DNA from: PGYR01 sp041675005
GTDB taxonomy: Bacteria; Bacteroidota; Ignavibacteria; Kapaibacteriales; UBA2268
Direction: 5' to 3'
Length of the DNA stretch: 55,903 nucleotides
Assembly: GCA_041675005.1 (NCBI GenBank)
Contig: JBAYUQ010000020.1
Location: forward strand, 1 to 55,903
Below the pieces are notes generated by a model. It was given only the letters and a program-made list of their open reading frames with translations, was not told the DNA's origin and did not search any database. Positions 8,603 to 15,461 of this stretch are shown here, in pieces. Position 1 is the first letter of the stretch. Every line of letters starts with the position of its first letter. The translations under genes were made by a program, and so were the position numbers.

Positions 8603-9276
8603 TAGATTGGGACAAACACCCCCTTCCCGATAGGTTTAGACATCACCTATCGGCTAATAATTATTTTGCGAGAAAAGAACTAAAATACGAACCATTCAAC
8701 TATCCCCCACTTTACGAAAACGTAGATTGGAAGAAGTACTATGCTGATGGTAAACCACCTAAATACTTAGATATTGGCTGTGGTTTCGGTTGGTTCGCTA
8801 TGGATTTTTCCTCAATAGTGAAAGAGAACGTGCTCGGAATAGAAGTTCGTGATAAAGCTGTAGCTTATGCTCAAGGTGTTATAGATGCCGAAGAACTTCC
8901 TAATATGGCTATCTTCTGGTATAGTGTTGGGAATGGTTTAGATTTCTTAGAGAAAGATAGTATCAAGAAAATATTTTACTTTTTCCCAGACCCTTGGTTC
9001 AAGAAAAAGCATTATAAACGAAGAGCATTCGATTTGGAGTTTTTGCATTTCTGCTACGAAGCATTAGAGAACGGCGGAGAGTTACTACTACAAACGGATA
9101 TAGAAGACGTTCAACGTTATCATTTGGATACACTCTCAAAATTCGGTAAATTTGATTATCGAGCAGTAAGTTTGGATGAGCCATGGGATTATCCGACTAC
9201 TAATAAAGAGATGGATTGTATCAAACATAATTATCAATACTACAGGATAATAGCTACCAAAAATGTTCGGGGATAA
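8599..9276 (+). CDS. trmB: tRNA (guanine-N7-)-methyltransferase
   Basis: A 225-residue S-adenosylmethionine-dependent enzyme that makes m7G46 in the variable loop of tRNAs. The SAM-binding motif I is LDIGCGFGWFAMDF, the acidic end of the second strand is GIEVRDKAV, and the family hallmark FPDPWFKKKHYKRR binds tRNA and substrate. The start ATG overlaps the mlaE stop as ATGA. Its last 14 bases overlap the start of the mscS-family gene in another frame. The N-terminal ~45 residues before the SAM fold are typical. Clear family member. Confidence 0.95.
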   Translation: MIDWDKHPLPDRFRHHLSANNYFARKELKYEPFNYPPLYENVDWKKYYADGKPPKYLDIGCGFGWFAMDFSSIVKENVLGIEVRDKAVAYAQGVIDAEELPNMAIFWYSVGNGLDFLEKDSIKKIFYFFPDPWFKKKHYKRRAFDLEFLHFCYEALENGGELLLQTDIEDVQRYHLDTLSKFGKFDYRAVSLDEPWDYPTTNKEMDCIKHNYQYYRIIATKNVRG

Positions 9277-10156
9277 TTCCAAATATCTAGAAGCACTAAT
9301 AGAAAATGCAAGTATTGAACTTGCCGAAAGAATGTTTTTTACTATTCTTTTCATAGCTATTGTCTGGATTATCAGGAAAATCGTTCTAAGGTTTGTTCGT
9401 AAAAAAGCTACGAAAGAACGTACTAAATTCGTTTGGAATAAATATAGCTACTATGTTTTCTTTGGTATCTCCTTAATAATAATATTTGATCTTTGGTTCA
9501 AAGGATTCAACAATGTACTAACCTTAATTGGGCTAATAGCAGCTGGTATTGCCTTCGCACTCAAAGAGCCAATAGTCAACCTATTCGGGTGGGTATATAT
9601 AGTATGGCGAGGCCCTATCAAAACTGGCGACCGAATAGAAATAGACAACCACTATGGTGATGTGATTGAGCTAACCCCCTTCCATTTTGATATGTTCGAG
9701 ATTCGAAATTGGATAGATGGCGACCTATACACAGGAAGGATAATCTCTATACCGAACGCAAAAGTATTCAACTATGCCAACTCCAACTACAGCTCTGGTT
9801 ACAATTCTATATGGAACGAAACCAAAGTTACTGTCACTTTCGAAAGTGATTGGAAAACAGCTAAGGAAATACTTCTTGAAATAGCTAAAGAAAACAGCAA
9901 TTATCAAGATACACAAGCTACATTCGATGCTTACAAGACCCTACGCGCCCACGAAATATTCAATGTAGAATTCGAGCCAACTGTATTCACGCGTATAGTA
10001 GAAAACGGCGTAGAGCTTAGAGTCCGCTACTTCTGTAGTATATACAACCGCACAGCTAGCGAAGCGGCTATATCAGAGTCCATACTGGAACAATACAATG
10101 CCGACCCAAATATCAATTTCGCGTACCCAACTACTCGTTTTTATACAGGTGAGTGA
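9263..10156 (+). CDS. MscS-family mechanosensitive channel
   Basis: A 297-residue small-conductance mechanosensitive channel. The membrane part has hydrophobic segments at about residues 22-45, 65-85 and 88-115. The last is the pore helix region LIGLIAAGIAFALKEPIVNLFGW. The beta domain follows with GPIKTGDRIEIDNHYGDV and then the cytoplasmic alpha/beta vestibule. It would release solutes during hypo-osmotic shock. The start overlaps the end of trmB by 14 bases, implying coupling and placing it last in the apaG-mlaE-trmB operon. Length and layout match the short MscS/YnaI-like class; no extra periplasmic domain is seen. Confidence 0.93.
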   Translation: MFGDNSKYLEALIENASIELAERMFFTILFIAIVWIIRKIVLRFVRKKATKERTKFVWNKYSYYVFFGISLIIIFDLWFKGFNNVLTLIGLIAAGIAFALKEPIVNLFGWVYIVWRGPIKTGDRIEIDNHYGDVIELTPFHFDMFEIRNWIDGDLYTGRIISIPNAKVFNYANSNYSSGYNSIWNETKVTVTFESDWKTAKEILLEIAKENSNYQDTQATFDAYKTLRAHEIFNVEFEPTVFTRIVENGVELRVRYFCSIYNRTASEAAISESILEQYNADPNINFAYPTTRFYTGE

Positions 10157-10198
10157 GTAAAAGTAATTTTACTTTCTAATGGAAATTTAGTAATTTAA

Positions 10199-10357
10199 TT
10201 TATTATCAAAGTTTCAACTAGTTATAAATATGAAAATCCTAACATTATTAATAATTATTTTAATTACAACAACACTCTAAAAGAAAGAACTCAGAAGCTA
10301 TTGGATATAGACGAAACTGAATTCTATAAGCGAGTTAATAATATATTGGGGCAATGA
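10199..10357 (+). pseudogene. Orphan C-terminal gene remnant
   Basis: A stop-to-stop frame of 52 codons with no start codon, ending TGA at 10355-10357. Its peptide looks protein-like rather than random: it includes TSYKYENPNIINNYFNYNN and LLDIDETEFYKRVNNILGQ, with a credible charged amphipathic end. No initiation codon precedes it in frame after the stop at 10196-10198. The likeliest reading is the 3' end of a gene whose 5' part was deleted, but the family is not recognised. It could also be chance. Confidence 0.3.
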
Positions 10358-10408
10358 GTTTAGATATTACTCACTACCCTTTTGATATATTTTTACTTGC
10401 TCATTTTA

Positions 10409-12292
10409 TTATATCTTAATCTGTGTTCCTATTTCAAAGACTCTATCTTCTGGTAAATTAAAATACTTAGTTGCACTTTGTGAGTTTTTTGACATTAATA
10501 TAAATAGTTGGTCTTGCCATATATTGAGGCCGATTTCGCTATCTGCTATCAGAGTTTCTCTACCAAGTACATAAGACGTTTCTTTTAGATTAATATCTAT
10601 TATCCCAGATTCTTTCACTGCATGCATTAGTATAGGAATATCTATTTGCTCCATAAAGCCGAAATTTCCTTTTAGTAGATAGAATCCATCAGCCATTTTT
10701 TCTAAATCAATCCGGTGTTCTGCTTCTATATATGGCACCTGATGTATAATAATGGATAGAACTAATATCTGTTCGTGAAATATTTTATTATGATTCAAAT
10801 TTTGTATCAAAGTTAATGGAGCAACACTCGGGTTTCCAGTCATATATATAGCAGTACCAGGAACTTTAGGATATTTATTAGTTTCGAAATCATTAATAAT
10901 TGAATCTAATGGATTTGTGATCTTCAAGAATTGTAAAGCCAAAACTTGTCGACCTTTTTTCCAAGTTAGCATTACTATAAGTCCGATCATTCCGACCATT
11001 AGTGGTAACCATCCACCACTCATGACCTTAGTTAAGTTTGACGACAGAAATGAGACATCTACTATTAAAAATAAAGTAGTAACTATGATAGATAAAGTAA
11101 GTCCCCATTTCCAAATCTTATGCATTGCAATAAATGCCAACATACTTGTTATGGTCATAGTCATAGTAACGGCCAAACCATAAGCAGAAGCCAGATTACT
11201 AGATGTACGGAACCCCAACACTACCAATATAGTCCCTACCATAAGTAGAGTATTTATCTGAGGCAAATAGATTTGACCTTGTGCTGTTTCCGAAGTGTGT
11301 TTGACTACAAACCGAGGTAGATAACCGAGTTGCACGGCTTGGAAAGTCAAAGAAAATGCCCCTGAGATTATAGCTTGTGAGGCAATAATCGTCGCCATCA
11401 TCGCTAATAATACTAATGGGTACAACGCCCATGAAGGTGCCATCATATAGAATGGATTTGTTACGAAACTTGGATTCTCAAGCAATAAAGCACCTTGTCC
11501 TAGATAATTTAGAACTAAACAAGGCAATATAAAAGCAAACCACGCTAGTCTGATAGGCGCTTTTCCAAAGTGGCCTATATCTGCATATAAAGCCTCTCCC
11601 CCAGTTACAGCAAGAAATACTACTCCCAAAACCACAAATCCGTGAGTACCGTGGAGTATGAAAAAGTTTACGCCATAGTATGGATTCAAAGCCATAATTA
11701 TTTCGGGTTTCCTTAGGATAACCGATACACCAAGAGCTGCAAGAGTTAGAAACCATATTACCGTGATAGGACCGAATACAGCACCTACTAGAGTGGTTCC
11801 TTTTTTCTGGAATAAAAATAAGATTAGAAGTATTACTATTGTAATGGGAATGATAAAGTCATTAAAGAAAGGAGTCGCTATTTCCAGCCCCTCCACGGCA
11901 CTAAGCACCGAAATTGCGGGAGTAATGATTCCATCTCCATAGAGTAAGGCCGCACCGAATATCCCTAGTGTCGAGACAACAACTAATTTAAAGCCTTTTT
12001 TCTTAGGCAGGACAAATTCCATCAAAGCAAGTATCCCACCTTCACCTTTGTAATCAGCCCTTAGAATGATTAGTAAATATTTGATCGAAATAATTAAAAT
12101 TAATGACCAAAATATAAGTGAAAGGATACCAAATATATTATCGTGGTTAGCGGCCACACTATGTGGTCCGTAGAAACATTCTCGAAGCGCGTATAGAGGA
12201 CTAGTACCTATGTCACCGTAAACAATCCCTATTGCTAACAGTGCTAAGTAAATTAATTTTTTCTTGTCAGTTTGAGCTTCATTAGCTTTCAT
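10409..12292 (-). CDS. kup: Kup-type potassium uptake transporter
   Basis: A 627-residue K+/H+ symporter of the KUP/HAK/KT family in the inner membrane. The signature GIVYGDIGTSPLYALREC is at residues 18-35, and GEGGILALMEFVLPK, LLYGDGIITPAISVLSAVEG and GGEALYADIGHFGKAPIRLAWF follow. About 12 hydrophobic segments fill the first 440 residues, and a soluble C-terminal domain makes up the rest, as usual. It stands alone. A -7-like box (TAGTTTTG, complement of 12321-12328) lies 29 nt before the start. No terminator is obvious in the short gap after its stop at 10409. Confidence 0.96.
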   Translation of the reverse strand: MKANEAQTDKKKLIYLALLAIGIVYGDIGTSPLYALRECFYGPHSVAANHDNIFGILSLIFWSLILIISIKYLLIILRADYKGEGGILALMEFVLPKKKGFKLVVVSTLGIFGAALLYGDGIITPAISVLSAVEGLEIATPFFNDFIIPITIVILLILFLFQKKGTTLVGAVFGPITVIWFLTLAALGVSVILRKPEIIMALNPYYGVNFFILHGTHGFVVLGVVFLAVTGGEALYADIGHFGKAPIRLAWFAFILPCLVLNYLGQGALLLENPSFVTNPFYMMAPSWALYPLVLLAMMATIIASQAIISGAFSLTFQAVQLGYLPRFVVKHTSETAQGQIYLPQINTLLMVGTILVVLGFRTSSNLASAYGLAVTMTMTITSMLAFIAMHKIWKWGLTLSIIVTTLFLIVDVSFLSSNLTKVMSGGWLPLMVGMIGLIVMLTWKKGRQVLALQFLKITNPLDSIINDFETNKYPKVPGTAIYMTGNPSVAPLTLIQNLNHNKIFHEQILVLSIIIHQVPYIEAEHRIDLEKMADGFYLLKGNFGFMEQIDIPILMHAVKESGIIDINLKETSYVLGRETLIADSEIGLNIWQDQLFILMSKNSQSATKYFNLPEDRVFEIGTQIKI

Positions 12293-12320
12293 TGTGTAAT
12301 ATTCAAATTATTTAAGATTT

Positions 12321-12328
12321 CAAAACTA
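12321..12328 (-). promoter_or_regulatory. Possible -7 element for kup
   Basis: Read on the minus strand this is TAGTTTTG, matching the Bacteroidota TAnnTTTG element, 29 nt upstream of the kup start. No clear TTG partner is found 17-23 bases further upstream, so the call is tentative. The rest of the gap up to 12488 holds nothing recognisable. Confidence 0.35.
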
Positions 12329-12488
12329 ACTATTATTTAATATTAAATATGAAATTATTCTTAACTGGAATATTAACTTTTTGATTTGCATTAAATTAAT
12401 GATTAGATAGGTGGCAAATAACTGTAACGCAATAGTATAATTGAGCATTATGTATTTAAATATCTAAAAAGTATATAGTCATTACTCT

Positions 12489-12672
12489 CTAGATAAGAAG
12501 TGAATATACTTTGATAGTTTCATTCTGGATTGATTCATTCTATTCTATAAATGTAACGTCAAATCTAGATAAATCAAGATTTTTAAACATTCTATAGTCA
12601 ACTCCTAGCCCACTCAATATATATATTTCACGAGTCAGAATATTTAGCTTTTTTTGATTTTTAGAGGACTTT
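12489..12672 (-). pseudogene. Decayed alpha/beta-hydrolase fragment
   Basis: Just downstream of lpxD a minus-strand frame without a start codon encodes TREIYILSGLGVDYRMFKN followed by LDLSRFDVTFIE. This is the N-terminal beta-strand, oxyanion-loop and helix pattern of a common Bacteroidota alpha/beta-hydrolase family, which reads SGLGAD-x-R-x-F and then xFIEW. Here the codon after FIE is TAG (12540-12542) where Trp (TGG) is expected. In the same frame NESIQNETIKVYSLLI continues, again family-like (N-E-S-I/L), until TAG at 12489-12491. The remainder, with the catalytic Ser, Asp and His, is gone. A start codon is also missing. This is the worn head of a lost gene. Confidence 0.6.
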
Positions 12673-12675
12673 AAT

Positions 12676-13698
12676 CTACTTCTTATCTTTTAGCTTAGCT
12701 ATTTCTCGTGCTAGTTCTGGGAGAGTATTGAGTACAGCTTCTATTTTGAATGCCTGCATTTGCGGTCTAGCAGGTGAGCCAAAGTAAACGCCGCCTTTTG
12801 AGATTGATTTGTTTGTACCTGATTGTGCGATTAGGGTTACATCGTCACCGATTTTTAGGTGTCCCGCTATTCCTACTTGTCCACCTAGGCGAACTCGTTT
12901 GCCGAGGTTAGTTGAGCCAGCTAGTCCTGTTTGTGCGGCTATACCAGTGTTCTCTTCTATTACACAGTTGTGACCTATCTGGCATAGATTGTCTATTTTC
13001 ACACCATTGCCGATAATAGTGCTACCTACTACTGCTCTGTCGATAGTAGTATTACAGCCGATCTCTACATCGTCACCGATTATTACATTACCGATTTGAG
13101 GTATTTTAGTGTAAGATCCGTCTTCTCTATTCTCAGTGAAACCGAATCCATCACCACCGATTATAGCACCAGCGTGGATAATACAGTTAGAGCCGATTAT
13201 AACATCTTTGTAGCACACTACACTAGGGTATATGCGATTGTTTTTACCTATTTGTACATTATCTTGGAGAGTACAGTTTGCTTCTATTATCGAACCTTCT
13301 TCTATACGGCAGTTATTACCGATTACACAATTGGGGCCAATAGATACAGATTCGTCAACGAAAGTATTCTCACCAACAACTGCAGATTTGTGTATTCCAG
13401 TAGCGGCTTCTTGTGAGATGAAATCAACAAGTTTTATAATCTTAATAAATGCAGAATAAGGGTCATCTACTTTGATATAAGTTTGCCCAGACTCCGGTTT
13501 TCTATCCAAATCTTTGGGAACTATTATGCAAGTAGCATTTGAGTTTTCCAGTGCTTCTAAAAATTTTGGGTCAGAGTAGAACGTTAGTTCCCCTTGAGTA
13601 GCGAATTCGATTCTATTTAGATTGAATATAGAAACATCATCACCGACTATCTCACCGTTTACTGTCTCAGCTATTTCTGAACATTTGATTGATTTCAT
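12676..13698 (-). CDS. lpxD: UDP-3-O-acylglucosamine N-acyltransferase (LpxD)
   Basis: A 340-residue enzyme for the third step of lipid A synthesis, adding a second acyl chain to the 2-amino group of UDP-3-O-acyl-glucosamine in the cytoplasm. The N-terminal ~100 residues form the uridine-binding domain (FATQGELTFYSDPKF). The next ~200 are hexapeptide repeats of a left-handed beta helix (VGENTFVDESVSIGPNCVIG, DDVEIGCNTTIDRAV). The probable catalytic His is in CQIGHNCVIEENTG. It ends in a short basic helix (LAREIAKLKDKK). It is the last intact gene of the leftward uppS-bamA-ompH operon, which ties barrel assembly to lipid A synthesis. Confidence 0.96.
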   Translation of the reverse strand: MKSIKCSEIAETVNGEIVGDDVSIFNLNRIEFATQGELTFYSDPKFLEALENSNATCIIVPKDLDRKPESGQTYIKVDDPYSAFIKIIKLVDFISQEAATGIHKSAVVGENTFVDESVSIGPNCVIGNNCRIEEGSIIEANCTLQDNVQIGKNNRIYPSVVCYKDVIIGSNCIIHAGAIIGGDGFGFTENREDGSYTKIPQIGNVIIGDDVEIGCNTTIDRAVVGSTIIGNGVKIDNLCQIGHNCVIEENTGIAAQTGLAGSTNLGKRVRLGGQVGIAGHLKIGDDVTLIAQSGTNKSISKGGVYFGSPARPQMQAFKIEAVLNTLPELAREIAKLKDKK

Positions 13699-13732
13699 AT
13701 TCTATTCTATTTCTTTGGTTATTATCTAATTA

Positions 13733-14350
13733 TTATTGACGACGTACTCTACGTGGATTTTTCTCTTGCTCTTGCTGATTCCGAGGGTCTTTGTCTATTT
13801 TTTCTTTTAGCTCATCTTCCATTTTCTTAACGTCAACACCCAATTCTTTGAGAATTTTGACAGTCAAGTCGTATTTGAAATTGGCATAAGCCAAGGGCTG
13901 AACACTTTGATCTAAAACAATATCAAACCCTTCCTCTGCTGCTACTTTCTGAACCGCAGCATATATTTTCGCTTCTACTGGTACTTGGATCTGTTTTACT
14001 GTTTTGTCGAATTCGCCACCAGGTTGGAATTTACCCGTAGCGTAGTCGCTTTTCTTTATAGTAAGTTTTTCCAAATCCGATTCGTTCTTTTGTCTTTCTT
14101 CGTCCGACCAGATTAATCGATTTTTCTTTATCTCATATTCTAGTTTGTTAATCTGCTCTTGCATTGCTTTTATCTCACGCTTCCACTCATCTACGATGGT
14201 CTGGATACGTTGATCTGCCTGTGAAGATTCTTCGAATTTCTGTCTTATAGTCTCCGAATTGAAAAACCCTACTCTTTGTGAAAAAAGAGATGGACTAGCC
14301 ATTGCAAAAAGGCAGAGAATCAATAATATTTTATATCTATTCAAGAGCAT
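13733..14350 (-). CDS. OmpH/Skp-family periplasmic chaperone, paralogue A
   Basis: A 205-residue exported coiled-coil protein of the Skp/OmpH family, which holds unfolded outer-membrane proteins for the Bam complex. The signal peptide is ILLILCLFAMASPSLFSQ. A long charged helix with IQTIVDEWKREIKAMQEQ runs through residues 45-120, then a C-terminal segment (FDIVLDQSVQPLAYA) resembling the Skp trimer body, then a basic tail (NPRRVRRQ). An in-frame GTG at 14368 would add six residues. The ATG at 14350 is chosen because the paralogue next door starts at the same point, with AAGTTAAT before both ATGs. It is nearly identical to paralogue B over about 230 bases. Confidence 0.85.
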   Translation of the reverse strand: MLLNRYKILLILCLFAMASPSLFSQRVGFFNSETIRQKFEESSQADQRIQTIVDEWKREIKAMQEQINKLEYEIKKNRLIWSDEERQKNESDLEKLTIKKSDYATGKFQPGGEFDKTVKQIQVPVEAKIYAAVQKVAAEEGFDIVLDQSVQPLAYANFKYDLTVKILKELGVDVKKMEDELKEKIDKDPRNQQEQEKNPRRVRRQ

Positions 14351-14388
14351 ATTAACTTGGGGTTGCACGGTTATTTATACCGTAGTTA

Positions 14389-14832
14389 TTACATGTTGAC
14401 TCTTATGAGCAAATCAAATTTTTCTTCATCTGACATTTTTTGTAAAGCATCATTTAACTTTGCTACAACTGGTTCTTGGATTTGTTTTACTGTTTTGTCG
14501 AATTCGCCACCGGGTTGGAATTTACCCGTAGCGTAGTCGCTTTTCTTTATAGTAAGTTTTTCCAAATCCGATTCGTTCTTTTGTCTTTCTTCGTCCGACC
14601 AGATTAATCCATTTTTCTTTATCTCATATTCTAGTTTGTTAATCTGCTCTTGCATTGCTTTTATCTCACGCTTCCACTCATCTACGATGGTCTGGATGCG
14701 GAGTTCAGCTTGATCGAGCTCCTTACCTATCGTTTCCGAAGTAAGTACCTCATCACTTTGTGAAAAAAGAGATGGGCTTGCCATTGCAAAAAGGCAGAGG
14801 ATCATTAATATTTTATATCTATTCAAGAGCAT
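14389..14832 (-). CDS. OmpH/Skp-family paralogue B, C-terminally shortened
   Basis: A 147-residue near-copy of the following gene. The signal peptide and the DEWKREIKAMQEQINKLEYE to QPGGEFDKTVKQIQ coiled coil are almost identical at DNA level. The mature N-terminus differs (SDEVLTSETIGKELDQAE). The protein stops at FDLLIRVNM, where paralogue A continues for about 60 residues that form the strand and tail of the Skp body. It is therefore a truncated product of a recent tandem duplication. It may be a non-trimerising variant, or on its way to a pseudogene. The reading frame is intact and it sits 38 nt before paralogue A in the same operon. Confidence 0.75.
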   Translation of the reverse strand: MLLNRYKILMILCLFAMASPSLFSQSDEVLTSETIGKELDQAELRIQTIVDEWKREIKAMQEQINKLEYEIKKNGLIWSDEERQKNESDLEKLTIKKSDYATGKFQPGGEFDKTVKQIQEPVVAKLNDALQKMSDEEKFDLLIRVNM

Positions 14833-14862
14833 ATTAACTTTATTTTGTAAAGATTTTAGAAC

Positions 14863-15387
14863 TTACTTGCCGCCTCTTTTAAGCATATCAAGTACTTTGA
14901 AAGTAATATCTAGTGCATCGTCAGCAAAAAGAACTGATTCAGTACTACTATCTAGTACTAAGCTCAATTTTTCAGCAGCCGACACTTTGTCTATCGCTTC
15001 TTTTATTTTGTTTCTAAGTGGTTGCAATAGTTCTAATCTTTTCATTTGCAATTCACCTTGTTGACCGAATTTCGCTTGTTGAAATTGCAATACAGTTTGG
15101 TTTAATGCTTGTAATTCTTGTTCTGTAGCCAATTGTTGTTCTTGAGTCATCATACCTTTTTGCTTTTGGTAAGTTTGGAATTTTGATTCCAAATCGCCTT
15201 GCATTTTCAACAATGAATCTTGATATTTCGTAGCCATTTCTTTTATTTCAGTATCTATTTTTTTAGCATCTGGTAATTGCTCTACAACCATTTGTAGATT
15301 AGCAACTCCAATTTTCGTTGATTGTGCGTTAGCAAATCCGAAAGTTCCAAATAACAATACGATCAAAAGTAATTTTAGGTTTTTCAT
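14863..15387 (-). CDS. skp: Skp/OmpH-family periplasmic chaperone
   Basis: A 174-residue protein with a signal peptide (LLLIVLLFGTFGFANAQ) followed by STKIGVANLQMVVEQLPDAK, the typical OmpH N-terminal strand. A long Gln-rich coiled coil follows (residues 50-125; KMQGDLESKFQTYQKQKGM). A closing strand LSLVLDSSTESVLFADDALD and helix end the protein. This is the standard Skp architecture and is the orthodox member of the three OmpH genes here. It stands 75 nt downstream of bamA, the classic bamA-skp-lpxD order, and would carry barrel precursors across the periplasm to BamA. Confidence 0.92.
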   Translation of the reverse strand: MKNLKLLLIVLLFGTFGFANAQSTKIGVANLQMVVEQLPDAKKIDTEIKEMATKYQDSLLKMQGDLESKFQTYQKQKGMMTQEQQLATEQELQALNQTVLQFQQAKFGQQGELQMKRLELLQPLRNKIKEAIDKVSAAEKLSLVLDSSTESVLFADDALDITFKVLDMLKRGGK

Positions 15388-15461
15388 TTATTCCTCGAAA
15401 AGTTCTAATATTTAGTTAAACATAAGTTTGCAATTTAAAATTATTGCCTTGTATTTCAAAA

